From Armatimonadota bacterium (GTDB taxonomy: Bacteria; Armatimonadota; HRBIN16), in NCBI GenBank assembly GCA_026003175.1, contig BPGT01000002.1, positions 496,001 to 560,000 of the forward strand: DNA of 64,000 bases, given 5' to 3'. How positions within the stretch are numbered: position 1 is the first letter of the stretch; every line of letters begins with the position of its first letter. Both the position numbers and the translations under genes were made by a program. The notes beneath the pieces were generated by a model that ran no database searches, was not told where the DNA came from, and saw only the letters and a list, made by a program, of their open reading frames with translations. Positions 52,978-61,642 of the stretch are shown here, piece by piece.

Positions 52978-54537
52978 ATGCGGGGAACGGGTGTAGCAGG
53001 AATCTCCGGGTTGTATACTTCTGGTGACGTGGAGCGATTTCTACAGGCGCCAGGAGAGATAGCGCTCGAATCCTTCCGCTTCCACGCCTCAGGCAACGGT
53101 TCTGTTACAGGCTGCTTGGCAGTGAAAAAGCTGGCTTCGCACAAAAGGCTGGTCATCCCCTCCGTGCAGGTTTGCCGGGAAGGTAGCAACTGGATGGTTA
53201 CTACCGACCCACTGTTCAATCCGGTATGGGTAGCGGGTGGTCAATCACTGGCGACATCCCTTCTTGCAATACTGCAGGCGACGGAAGAGAATCTGCACCG
53301 TAGCGGCGAGTGCACAGGACATCTCTCGGTGCGTACGCGTTTCCCGACCGTTCCTTCGGAGGAACAGCGTGTCGTTTTCAATGAGACAAGCCTTTCTTCT
53401 ATAGAGCAGATTATCCGCTGGTCCCAACAGGCGCAGCGGTTTGTGGAAGGCAAAAGGGTGCTGGACCTTGCCGGTGGCGGGGGTATCAGCAGCAAGCTGC
53501 TTTCCTGCTGCGCGCAGGAATGTTTGTGTGTGGACTGGGATCCGATCAGTTTGCAGATAGCCTTTGAAACCTTCTCCGCGCCAAACATTCTGCATTACTG
53601 GTTGCCCTCTCTTCCTGACCTGCCCACCTTGCTGCGGGAACAGCGTCCCGATGTGGTCTGCTGGTTTCAGGCACTGGAGCCTGAGAGAATGTCGTACATC
53701 GCTTTGGCGATGACAGAGGAGATGCAGCTCGTTATGCCCAGAGAGTTTTCCCTTGCCACTATGGCAGAGTCGCTGTTTGAAAGTGTGCGTGCGTTTGCAG
53801 ACCTGTTAGTCTGCCGTCTCCCCAAACGAGATGCATTTCCGAAGAACCTTGCACCCACCCAACCTCGCGAGCAGACACAGCGCTGGCATTCCTCTAACTG
53901 GCAGATGCGTCTGTCGCGTAATACCTTGCCGATTGCGGTGAACGACGTGTTAGGGTATGCGACGCCAGAAGATGTATTCACCCTCCACAACGCGGTCGTG
54001 CATATTCCATCGGACGAACCAACCGTTGTGGAAATAGGCAGCTTTACCGGGTTGTCTGCCTGCATCTTTTCGCACAGCCTTCGGCGGCACGGTCTCAGGG
54101 GAAAGGTGTACTGTGTAGACCTCTGGGATACATACGTCGAGATGAACCCCAGCGCACGGGAGACAGGCTTCTTTGCCTACAAGAGCGGGCAACTGCGCCA
54201 GCTTTTTGACCACTACATCAGCACGGCAGGTGCAACACAGGTGACCCCAATCTGCGAAGACAGTACCCGCGCTTGGAAAAACTTTGCCGACGGGAGTATC
54301 GACCTGCTGTTCGTAGACGGCGACCATTCGTATGAGGGATGCTTTGCTGACCTGAGCCATTGGTACTCCAAGGTGAAACCAGACGGGTTTATCCTTGGGC
54401 ACGATTACGACTGGGATACGGTACGTGCCGCCGCACAAGACTTCTCTCGCCAGCACGGGTTAAGGCTGCAAGAGATGGCAGGGGGGTACCGTTTTTCTGC
54501 TACTGATGCCGCAGGCATCTGCGTACCCGCAGCGTGA
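52978..54537 (+). CDS. Protein with two class I methyltransferase-like domains
   Basis: 519 residues, start after GGAGGAAAGAAGT. The N-terminal part (1-145) is unrecognised. A first Rossmann-like domain (about 150-290) has VLDLAGGGGISSKLL and CVDWDPISLQ, a SAM-binding pattern. A second, at about 345-500, has VVEIGSFTGLSACIFSHSL, KVYCVDLW, IDLLFVDGDHSYEGCFADL and the GHDYDW end of the Methyltransf_24 family. The substrate is unknown; such domains often act on sugars or nonribosomal products. It lies between hypF and hypB but on the opposite strand, so it is probably an unrelated insertion. Confidence 0.78.
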   Translation: MRGTGVAGISGLYTSGDVERFLQAPGEIALESFRFHASGNGSVTGCLAVKKLASHKRLVIPSVQVCREGSNWMVTTDPLFNPVWVAGGQSLATSLLAILQATEENLHRSGECTGHLSVRTRFPTVPSEEQRVVFNETSLSSIEQIIRWSQQAQRFVEGKRVLDLAGGGGISSKLLSCCAQECLCVDWDPISLQIAFETFSAPNILHYWLPSLPDLPTLLREQRPDVVCWFQALEPERMSYIALAMTEEMQLVMPREFSLATMAESLFESVRAFADLLVCRLPKRDAFPKNLAPTQPREQTQRWHSSNWQMRLSRNTLPIAVNDVLGYATPEDVFTLHNAVVHIPSDEPTVVEIGSFTGLSACIFSHSLRRHGLRGKVYCVDLWDTYVEMNPSARETGFFAYKSGQLRQLFDHYISTAGATQVTPICEDSTRAWKNFADGSIDLLFVDGDHSYEGCFADLSHWYSKVKPDGFILGHDYDWDTVRAAAQDFSRQHGLRLQEMAGGYRFSATDAAGICVPAA

Positions 54538-54629
54538 GTTGGTGCCTTTAGATCTGATTGTGGCATCTTGCGTGTAAAACAAAATGTTTGATGGGCTAGC
54601 CCCTCCTTCAATGAAGACGTATATAGCCC

Positions 54630-55271
54630 TTAGAGCCTGCCCAATAACCACTCCACCCACTCGCGCACTCCCTCACCGGTGCGACAGGAGACGCGCAGAA
54701 TGGGAATCTCCGGGTTGAGCCGCCGCACGTCTGAGGTAAACTGCTCCTCATCGAAATCCAGATAGGGTATCAGGTCTACCTTGTTCAACACGGTGACCTG
54801 CGCGGTGCGGAAGAGGGCAGGGTACTTGGCGGGTTTATCATGCCCTTCTGCCGCACTCACTACCGCCACGCGATAGGTCTCGCCCAGGTCGAACACGACA
54901 GGGCATACCAGATTGCCTACGTTCTCGATGAAAAGCAGCTGTAGACCGTCTATGTGGATCTCCTCCAGCGCGCGCAGTACCATGGTGGCTTCCAGATGGC
55001 ATCCGCCTTCGGTATTAATCTGTACCACGGGCACGTCCAGCCGGGCGATGCGCTCGGCGTCGCGGGTGGTATCGGGGTCGCCTTCGATGACACCAATGCG
55101 CACTCTGCCCTTCAGTTCGCGAATGGCAGATTCAATCAGAGAGGTTTTGCCCGAGCCGGGTGCGCTGATGAGGTTGAGCGCAACCACTCCTGCCTCGCGC
55201 AGGCGCTGACGCACTGTCTCCGCGTGCTGTTCGTTCGCTTCCATGATGCGCTTGACCACTTTAATCTCCAT
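54630..55271 (-). CDS. hypB: Hydrogenase nickel incorporation GTPase HypB
   Basis: Delivers nickel to the large subunit of [NiFe] hydrogenase together with HypA. The 213 residues have a P-loop (SAPGSGKTSLIESAI), IEGDPDTTRDAERI, INTEGGCHLEATMV (metal-site Cys/His) and NKVDLIPYLDF. The N-terminal His-rich and CxxCGC nickel-storage regions of E. coli HypB are absent, as in many bacteria. GGAGGGTTCCA precedes ATG. The start overlaps the end of hypA by 11 bases. Confidence 0.95.
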   Translation of the reverse strand: MEIKVVKRIMEANEQHAETVRQRLREAGVVALNLISAPGSGKTSLIESAIRELKGRVRIGVIEGDPDTTRDAERIARLDVPVVQINTEGGCHLEATMVLRALEEIHIDGLQLLFIENVGNLVCPVVFDLGETYRVAVVSAAEGHDKPAKYPALFRTAQVTVLNKVDLIPYLDFDEEQFTSDVRRLNPEIPILRVSCRTGEGVREWVEWLLGRL

Positions 55272-55620
55272 TGGAACCCTCCAGCAGCGTAATGGCGACT
55301 ATCTCCAGCTCCTCGCCTGCCGCTACCTCTGCACCTATCGCCTGGCAAGAGGGGCATTCCCAAAAGACATCCTGTGGGTGGTACTCGGTGCTGCAGGTTT
55401 TGCACCGCACCTGTGCTGGAACCATTTCCCACTCCAGCGAAGCCTCTGACAAGGGGGTATCCTGCTTCAGGATGTCGAAAGCGAAGAGAAGGGCGTCGGG
55501 CACCACCTGCCGCAGTTCGCCGAGGCGCAGATGTATCCGCTCGACCTTTCCCCCTCCGTTTGCCTGAACGACCTCTTGCGTGGCGCGCACGATGGCGTCG
55601 GCTATGGAAAACTCATGCAT
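55261..55620 (-). CDS. hypA: Hydrogenase maturation nickel metallochaperone HypA
   Basis: Start at ATG 55620 gives the obligatory Met-His-Glu N-terminus (MHEFSIADAIV) whose His2 binds nickel; the 15-residue longer frame would bury it. The 119-residue product has the zinc site CKTCSTEYHP ... CPSCQA near 73-95. AAGGAG lies upstream. It overlaps the protease gene by eight bases and hypB by 11, so the three are one translational unit. Confidence 0.95.
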   Translation of the reverse strand: MHEFSIADAIVRATQEVVQANGGGKVERIHLRLGELRQVVPDALLFAFDILKQDTPLSEASLEWEMVPAQVRCKTCSTEYHPQDVFWECPSCQAIGAEVAAGEELEIVAITLLEGSNGD

Positions 55621-56086
55621 CTCCTTCGCCTTTCGTGAGATCTTCCAGGATATAGCGTACCACATCCTCTACCGCTTTTGCGACTTCTGGCGACAACCCT
55701 TCGCCCTCGCCAAAGTGTTGCCCTTCGATGCCGTAGATGACCAGTTCAGGGGGCACTTGATTCAGCGCGTGTGCCAGAGCCAGCATTTCGTTCAAGCCCA
55801 TCGCGTGCGTGGACGAGAAGCGGGTGTTTGCGGGAAGGGGCTGTCGCGAAACCTCAAAGTGCACCACCTCGCCCGCCGCGCGCCCCGAATGCATCGCGTC
55901 TATCAGGATGACCCGCTCGTACCCCTGCCACGCATCCAGCAGGGTGGTGAGATCACCCGTGCATTCCAGACACTGTATCGTTTCGGGGAGCAGGTAGCGA
56001 AGGCGGCGTACGGCTGCAATGCCCGCGCCGTCATCCTGGCGATACGGATTTCCTATGCCAATGAGTAACGTGCCGCGCCTTTTCAT
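55613..56086 (-). CDS. Hydrogenase maturation protease (HyaD/HycI type)
   Basis: Endopeptidase that removes the C-terminal tail of the hydrogenase large subunit after nickel insertion. From ATG 56086 the product has 157 residues: LLIGIGNPYRQDDGAGIAAV with a nickel-sensing Asp, VILIDAMHSG and THAMGLNEMLALAHAL, the family core. A longer frame begins at 56146, but its first 20 residues do not fit the family. The ribosome-binding site is weak. Large and small hydrogenase subunits are not in this window. Confidence 0.88.
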   Translation of the reverse strand: MKRRGTLLIGIGNPYRQDDGAGIAAVRRLRYLLPETIQCLECTGDLTTLLDAWQGYERVILIDAMHSGRAAGEVVHFEVSRQPLPANTRFSSTHAMGLNEMLALAHALNQVPPELVIYGIEGQHFGEGEGLSPEVAKAVEDVVRYILEDLTKGEGDA

Positions 56087-56146
56087 CGCATCGTCTATTT
56101 CGGAGGGGAGGGGGAAGCTCCCTCTATGGTAGAGGTCAGGGAGCAT

Positions 56147-56489
56147 TTACGGCTAAAGCCGTTCCCTTTCAAACGAAGCCAACCTGCGCTGGCCATCAAC
56201 GCTCCGGAGGGTGAGGCTCCTGCCGAGCCGTCCGTTTCGGACTCCAAAGACGCATCTCAGGTTGTCCACGGAACAGCCCAAATTCATCGTTTTCCGATTG
56301 TAATGCGCCGATAGATCGTTACCAGTCTCCACAGGCTGTAATACGCTTGCCAACCTGATGCCGCCACCAGAAAAGAACCCACATCCTCTATTGGTGTATA
56401 TCAGGGACGCCAGCTTTTTTCAACCAGTAGAATAGCAATGTGTCGCTTTGCACCTGATAACAATCTCCTGGCGCGTTTACTGGTCCCCC
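56147..56489. other. Intergenic region between the hydrogenase protease and the TetR operon
   Basis: Includes a hairpin pair near 56117-56144, the palindrome ACGGCT-AA-AGCCGT (56149-56162) and an inverted family B copy (56205-56229). I find no supported gene. The TetR promoter follows at 56490. Confidence 0.55.
56205..56229. repeat. Inverted copy of dispersed element family B
   Basis: CGGAGGGTGAGGCTCCTGCC followed by GAGCC is the complement of GGCTCGGCAGGAGCCTCACC, the core shared with 15115 and 32870. Confidence 0.6.
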
Positions 56490-56518
56490 TTGACCTCGGC
56501 TGATTTCGATGGTATGAT
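56490..56518 (+). promoter_or_regulatory. Promoter of the TetR-efflux operon
   Basis: TTGACC (56490-56495), 17 bases, TATGAT (56513-56518). The transcript would begin inside the palindrome at 56521-56538. Confidence 0.75.
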
Positions 56519-56520
56519 AA

Positions 56521-56538
56521 TGAGTGAGTGCTCACTCA
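56521..56538 (+). promoter_or_regulatory. Probable TetR operator
   Basis: TGAGTGAG-TG-CTCACTCA: perfect eight-base arms around TG, starting three bases after the -10 box and covering the expected start point. A regulator bound here would block the promoter. TGAGTGA-type palindromes are common operators of TetR/AcrR regulators, so auto-repression by the first gene is likely. Confidence 0.75.
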
Positions 56539-56550
56539 AAATGGAGGTCT

Positions 56551-57189
56551 ATGGTGCAACCACCTTCACCCAGACAGAGGAGGCGCAGGAAAACTGCCGA
56601 CGCCAGGGCAGCCATTCTGCAGGCGGCGACGCAGCTGTTTGCCCAGCATGGTTACGATGCCACCACCACCCGCGTGATTGCGAAGGAGGCGGGCGTTGCG
56701 GAGGGAACCATCTACGTATACTTCCCTTCCAAGCGCCATATCCTGCTCTCGCTGATTCAGCAGGCAAGCGTTCCCGTTGTGACCAGCCGATTGGCATCTG
56801 CCGAAGGGCAGAGTGATGAGGAGATTTTGCGCACTCTCTTCACGGAGCGGATAGAGTTCGGCAGGCAGTACGCTCCTTTGCTCAAGACGCTCCTTTCGGA
56901 GGCGATGCATGACGCGGAACTGGCTCAACAGCTGATTCAAGAGGTCATCCAACCCTTGTCTGCACTGCTCAAGGAGCATATTGCGAGAAGGATAGAGAGG
57001 GGCGACTTTCGAGAAGTGCCCGTCGACATCGCGGTGCGTGCACTGGTGGGCGCGTTCTGGTTTACCATCGTGTACGACCACTTGCTGGCATGCGACCCGA
57101 CAACGAAAGCAGAGGTACTGGGTTCCTATACTCCTGAGGAGTACGCACGGTGGTTTGTGAATCTGCTGCTTGGAGGCATTACCCGATGA
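56551..57189 (+). CDS. TetR/AcrR family transcriptional regulator
   Basis: ATG 56551 follows GGAGG at three to four bases; an earlier in-frame ATG at 56524 lies inside the operator. The 212-residue protein has an Arg-rich N-terminal arm (PRQRRRRKTADARAAIL), the HTH (LFAQHGYDATTTRVIAKEAGVAEGTIYVYFPSKRHIL) in two parts no longer than usual, and a helical ligand-binding C-domain. It precedes a HlyD/ABC export system with which it overlaps by four bases, so it most likely represses that operon and responds to an exported compound. Confidence 0.92.
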   Translation: MVQPPSPRQRRRRKTADARAAILQAATQLFAQHGYDATTTRVIAKEAGVAEGTIYVYFPSKRHILLSLIQQASVPVVTSRLASAEGQSDEEILRTLFTERIEFGRQYAPLLKTLLSEAMHDAELAQQLIQEVIQPLSALLKEHIARRIERGDFREVPVDIAVRALVGAFWFTIVYDHLLACDPTTKAEVLGSYTPEEYARWFVNLLLGGITR

Positions 57190-58619
57190 GGGCACATCGG
57201 CGGATACGTGCTGTTGTACTGGCGTTCATGGTGCTGGCAGCTGGCGTGGTCTTATGGCGCTGGTGGGGAATGCGTTCGACGGAGCCGCCAAACGTCGTGC
57301 TCGCCAGCGGTACGATTGAAGCCACTGAGGTAGATGTAAGCGCGAAGGTTTCGGGCAGAATCCTCAAACTGCTAGTAGACGAAGGAGACACGGTACGGGC
57401 AGGACAGGTTATCGCCGTGCTGGACGGCGAGGAGATTCAGGCGCAGGTGGTGCAGGCGCGTGGGGCGTATGAGGCGGCGCGGGCACGGCTAGAGGAGCTG
57501 TTGCGTGGAGCGCGTGAGGAAGAGATACGTCAGGCACAGGCGAACCTCGCACAGGCGCAAGCGGCGGCAGAAGGGGCACGCCGTACGCTGGAAACGGTTC
57601 AGCAGATGTATGCCAAGGCAACGGAGCTGAAGGCGCAGCTGGTCAACGCGCAAACCGCTTACGAGTCCGCCGAAAACGCCTACCGACAGGCGAAGGCGAA
57701 GCTGGAACTGGTGGAGGCGGGAGCGCGCTCCGAGCAGATAGACCAGGCACGTGCAGCGGTGGAGCAGGCAAAAGCGCAGGCACTGAACGCTCAGCAAGAC
57801 GCCGAGCGCGCGCAGAGCCTGTATGCCACCGGAGCCATTTCTAAACAGCAACTGGACGCAGCCGTCGCCCGACGCGACAGTGCACAGGCAGCTGTTGCCG
57901 CTGCGGAGGCGAAGCTGGCGGAGCTGCTCGCGGGGGCGCGGAGAGAGGAGCGCGAACAGGCACGCGCGGCGGAGGCGCAGGCAATGGCGCAGCTGGAAGG
58001 CGCAAGACGCAACCTGCAGGTGGTCAAGGAGCTGTATACCGACCGCCTGCCCACGAAACAGCAACTGGAGCTCGCGCGCACCCAGTACCGTACCGCGCTC
58101 GAACAGGTTGCCGCGGCGAGGGCGCGTCTGGACCTGTTGCTGGCGGGTGCACGGGAAGAGACCATTCAGGCAGCGCGAGCACAGGTGGAACAGGCACGTG
58201 GCGCGCTGAAAGCAGCGAAGGCGATGACTGAATATCTAACCATTAAGGCACCCGTGTCCGGCAGAGTGATTCTGAAAATCGCTGAGCAAGGTGAGATGGT
58301 CACGCCGGGCATGCCCATTGTGCGCATCGCCGATCTAGATACCGTCTGGCTGAAGGTGTATGTGCCCGAGCCGAACATGCGCGTCCGGCTGGGCGACAGG
58401 GCAGAGGTTGTTGTGGATGCTTACCCCAACAAACGCTTTGAAGGCAGGGTCACCGAAATCGCGGACAAGCCCGAGTTCACTCCCAAAAACGTGCAAACGA
58501 AAGAGGAACGGGTGAAGCTGGTGTTCGGAGTGAAAATCACGCTGTCGAACCCGCACGGAGAGCTCAAGCCGGGTATGCCAGCGGATGCCTGTATCTTCCT
58601 GTCCGAGGCGTCGCCATGA
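57186..58619 (+). CDS. HlyD-family periplasmic adaptor with extended coiled coil
   Basis: The ATG overlaps the TetR stop (ATGA). The 477-residue membrane-fusion protein has an N-terminal anchor (IRAVVLAFMVLAAGVVLWRWW), a first lipoyl half-motif (VSAKVSGRILKLLVDEGDTVRAGQVIAVLD), a very long Ala/Gln/Glu/Arg coiled-coil hairpin (about 85-345), the second half-motif (IKAPVSGRVILKIAEQGEMV) and a beta-barrel domain. The hairpin holds several copies of an LLAGAREEEIRQA-like unit, so it grew by internal duplication. It resembles the YbhG adaptor of the YbhFSR exporter. Confidence 0.93.
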   Translation: MRAHRRIRAVVLAFMVLAAGVVLWRWWGMRSTEPPNVVLASGTIEATEVDVSAKVSGRILKLLVDEGDTVRAGQVIAVLDGEEIQAQVVQARGAYEAARARLEELLRGAREEEIRQAQANLAQAQAAAEGARRTLETVQQMYAKATELKAQLVNAQTAYESAENAYRQAKAKLELVEAGARSEQIDQARAAVEQAKAQALNAQQDAERAQSLYATGAISKQQLDAAVARRDSAQAAVAAAEAKLAELLAGARREEREQARAAEAQAMAQLEGARRNLQVVKELYTDRLPTKQQLELARTQYRTALEQVAAARARLDLLLAGAREETIQAARAQVEQARGALKAAKAMTEYLTIKAPVSGRVILKIAEQGEMVTPGMPIVRIADLDTVWLKVYVPEPNMRVRLGDRAEVVVDAYPNKRFEGRVTEIADKPEFTPKNVQTKEERVKLVFGVKITLSNPHGELKPGMPADACIFLSEASP

Positions 58620-59548
58620 GCGAGTGGGCGGTGGAGGCAAGGGGGCTTCGCAAGACTTTCGGGCATATCGTCGCAGTAGACACAGTGCATTTGCAGGTGC
58701 GTCCGGGAGAGGTTTTTGGCATCGTCGGCCCCGACGGTGCAGGCAAAACGACCACGTTCCGTATGCTGGTAGGAGCCATCGAGGCGGACGCTGGAGAAGC
58801 CTTCGTCGCCGGGTTTAACGTGCGCACGCACCCCGAAGAGGTCAAACGACGCATCGGCTACATGTCACAACGGTTCAGCCTGTATGGTGACCTGACGGTA
58901 CAGGAGAACCTGGACTTCTTCGCCGATATCTATCAGGTGCCCAAAGAGGAGCGCATAGTCCGACAGAAGGAACTGCTGGAGTTCAGCCGCCTGGCTCCCT
59001 TTACGAAGCGACTGGCTCAGAACCTGTCGGGCGGAATGAAACAGAAGCTTGCGCTGGCTTGCACGCTGATCCACACCCCAGAAATCCTCTTTCTCGATGA
59101 ACCCACAACAGGAGTGGACCCTGTATCGCGCCGCGATTTCTGGAGGATACTCTACACGCTGGTGGGCAGGGGCATGACGCTAGTGGTGAGTACACCCTAC
59201 ATGGATGAAGCTGAGCGGTGCAACCGCATCGCCTTGATGCATCGCGGGCGCATCATCGAGTGCGACAGCCCTGATCACTTGCGCAGCCGGATGAGCGGCA
59301 ATCTGTGGGAGGTCATCTGCCACCCGCAACGGCAAGCGAGACAGATTCTGACGCAACTGCCTGAGGTAAAGGGCGTGCAGGTATTTGGAGAACGTCTGCA
59401 CGTCTGGCTGGAGGATACAAGCAGTCATTCCTTGCAGCAGATTCTGACGCAATCCGGCATCCATGTGGAGCACATCCGCCAGATTGTGCCCGGGCTGGAG
59501 GATGTGTTTGTATCCATCATCGAGAGGCAGAGGCAGGAAGCGCGATGA
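58616..59548 (+). CDS. ABC transporter ATP-binding protein, YbhF N-half-like
   Basis: 310 residues. Walker A is GPDGAGKTT (about 38-46), the signature LSGGMKQKLALA is canonical and Walker B is ILFLDEPTTGVDP. The switch histidine is replaced by Pro194 (VVSTPYMDEAE), so this subunit's own ATP site is probably inactive or slow. It overlaps both neighbours by four bases. In E. coli YbhF the two ATPase halves are one chain; here they are two genes. Confidence 0.93.
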   Translation: MSEWAVEARGLRKTFGHIVAVDTVHLQVRPGEVFGIVGPDGAGKTTTFRMLVGAIEADAGEAFVAGFNVRTHPEEVKRRIGYMSQRFSLYGDLTVQENLDFFADIYQVPKEERIVRQKELLEFSRLAPFTKRLAQNLSGGMKQKLALACTLIHTPEILFLDEPTTGVDPVSRRDFWRILYTLVGRGMTLVVSTPYMDEAERCNRIALMHRGRIIECDSPDHLRSRMSGNLWEVICHPQRQARQILTQLPEVKGVQVFGERLHVWLEDTSSHSLQQILTQSGIHVEHIRQIVPGLEDVFVSIIERQRQEAR

Positions 59549-60498
59549 GCGAATGGGCGGTGGAGGTTCATGGGCTGACCAAACGCTTCGGCAGCTTTAC
59601 GGCGGTGGATGGCATCAGCTTCGCGGTAAAGCGCGGCGAGATTTTCGGCTTTCTGGGACCCAACGGCGCGGGGAAGTCCACCACCATCCGGATGCTGTGC
59701 GGCATCCTCTCGCCGACCTCCGGCACAGGAACTGTTGCTGGACTGGATATCCGCGCGCAGTCCGAGCAGATTAAGGCACGCATCGGTTACATGTCCCAGA
59801 AGTTCTCGCTGTATGAAGACCTGACCGTTTCGGAAAACATCGAGTTCTACGCGGGCGTTTACGGGGTGCCCGCTGAACGGCTGGCGGAGCGGAAGCAGTG
59901 GGTGTTGCGGGTGGCTGGCTTGGAGGGGCGTGAGCACAGCCTGACCGGCGAGCTGGCGATGGGATGGAAGCAAAGGCTGGCTTTGGGGTGCGCCGTTGTG
60001 CATGAGCCGGAGATACTCTTTCTGGACGAACCCACCTCGGGAGTAGACCCCATCTCGCGACGACAGTTCTGGGACCTGATTGACGTGCTGGCGGGGGAAG
60101 GTGTGACCGTGTTTGTCACCACGCACTACATGGACGAAGCAGAGCATTGCGACCGGATTTGCCTCATCTACCGGGGCAGAATCGTGGCGATGGGCACTCC
60201 CGCCGAATTGAAAACACACTACTCGTCAGGAACGCTGATTGAGGTGGAGGTGGAACCGCAGATGCCCGCACTGGAGCGCCTGCTGACCGACCCTGCGGTG
60301 TACGATGCGGCGGTGTTCGGCAGGCGCCTGCATGTGGTATTGCCGACAGATGTAGATGCTACAGAGTACGTCAAACAGCGCCTGGAAGAGCGAGGCTTTC
60401 GTGTAATCTACCTGGAGCCGGTGGTGCCCTCTCTGGAAGATGTGTTTGTTTCGCTGGTAGAGCAGACCGACAGAGAACTGGGGGAGGGTGGCGCGTAG
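59545..60498 (+). CDS. ABC transporter ATP-binding protein, YbhF C-half-like
   Basis: 317 residues. Walker A is GPNGAGKST, Walker B is ILFLDEPTSGVDP and the switch His194 (VTTHYMDEAE) is present, but the signature is degenerate (TGELAMGWKQRL instead of LSGGxxQ). In a heterodimer with the previous protein one composite site (this Walker A/B/His plus the partner's LSGGM) is canonical and the other is degenerate. Overlaps the previous gene by four bases and precedes the permeases by two. Confidence 0.93.
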   Translation: MSEWAVEVHGLTKRFGSFTAVDGISFAVKRGEIFGFLGPNGAGKSTTIRMLCGILSPTSGTGTVAGLDIRAQSEQIKARIGYMSQKFSLYEDLTVSENIEFYAGVYGVPAERLAERKQWVLRVAGLEGREHSLTGELAMGWKQRLALGCAVVHEPEILFLDEPTSGVDPISRRQFWDLIDVLAGEGVTVFVTTHYMDEAEHCDRICLIYRGRIVAMGTPAELKTHYSSGTLIEVEVEPQMPALERLLTDPAVYDAAVFGRRLHVVLPTDVDATEYVKQRLEERGFRVIYLEPVVPSLEDVFVSLVEQTDRELGEGGA

Positions 60499-60500
60499 CC

Positions 60501-61634
60501 ATGTGGAGGCGAATGCGCGCAGTCATGCGCAAAGAGTTTATTCACATCTTCCGCGACATACGCACGCTGGCGGTGGTGATTGTGCTGCCTGTGTTGATGC
60601 TCATACTTTATGGTTATGCCATCAATCTGGACGTGCGTCATCTGCGCACAGCGGTTCTGGATGAGAACAAAACCCCCGCCTCGCGCGAGTTCATCCGTTC
60701 CCTTCAGCATAACGAGTACTTCGACGTCGTGCAGTATCTGGATAGACCAGCGCAGGTGGACACGCTGTTCGCGCGCGGCGGGGCGAAACTGGTGTTCGTG
60801 ATTCCGCGAGGGTTCGGGCGGGACGTGGCGAGCGGACGGTCGCCGCAGGTGCAGGCACTGATTGACGGCTCCGATTCCACTACAGCCACGATTGCCCAGA
60901 GCTATGTATCCGGGTTCATCCAGGCGTTATCCGTCGAGTACGCACGGCGGCATGCGTCTCGCGCGGGGTTACCTGCGGAGCGGCTGTCCGTGCCCATCGA
61001 TTTCCAGCCTCGCGTGTGGTACAACCCGGAGATGAAAAGTACCTACTTCATCGTTCCGGGGCTCATCGCGGTTATCCTAATGCAGATTTCGGCACTGCTG
61101 ACCTCGCTAACCATCGTGCGCGAGCGCGAACGCGGGACGATAGAGCAGCTGGTGGTCTCACCCATCATGCCTCATGAGCTGATGATTGGCAAAATCGTGC
61201 CGTATGTGCTCATCGCTTTCGCGGACGTGTTGCTGGTGCTGGCGTCGGGACGGTTGCTGTTCGGCGTGCCGCTGAGGGGCAGTGTGGTGCTGCTTCTGGT
61301 GCATTCGGCAGTCTTTCTGTTCGCCTCGATGGGTATCGGCTTGCTGATTTCGGTGGTAGCGCGTACGCAACTAGTGGCATTTATCGCCGCGATGCTGGGC
61401 ACGATGCTGCCATCGGTGTTGCTTTCCGGTTTCATGTTCCCTATCAGCGCGATGCCGCAGGCTCTGCAGTATCTAACCTATCTGATACCGGCGCGTTATT
61501 TCATCGTGATTCTGCGCGGGATTTTCCTCAAGGGAGTGGGGCCCGAGGTGCTCTGGAAGCCCGCGCTCTCGCTGATTGTCTTTGGTCTGGTTGCTATCGC
61601 TGTAAGCACCCGTCGATTCCGCAAGAGGCTGTGA
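60501..61634 (+). CDS. ABC-2 type permease (YbhS-like)
   Basis: 377 residues. An N-terminal cytoplasmic helix (MRKEFIHIFRDIRTLAVVI) enters the first membrane span, a large extracellular domain follows (about 45-180), and five further spans lie in the C-terminal half, including TSLTIVRERERGTIEQLVVSP, LLISVVARTQLVAFIAAML and the end LVAIAVSTRRFRKRL. These are features of ABC2_membrane_3. With the next gene it forms the membrane pore of the exporter. Confidence 0.92.
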   Translation: MWRRMRAVMRKEFIHIFRDIRTLAVVIVLPVLMLILYGYAINLDVRHLRTAVLDENKTPASREFIRSLQHNEYFDVVQYLDRPAQVDTLFARGGAKLVFVIPRGFGRDVASGRSPQVQALIDGSDSTTATIAQSYVSGFIQALSVEYARRHASRAGLPAERLSVPIDFQPRVWYNPEMKSTYFIVPGLIAVILMQISALLTSLTIVRERERGTIEQLVVSPIMPHELMIGKIVPYVLIAFADVLLVLASGRLLFGVPLRGSVVLLLVHSAVFLFASMGIGLLISVVARTQLVAFIAAMLGTMLPSVLLSGFMFPISAMPQALQYLTYLIPARYFIVILRGIFLKGVGPEVLWKPALSLIVFGLVAIAVSTRRFRKRL

Positions 61635-61642
61635 GGTGAAGC

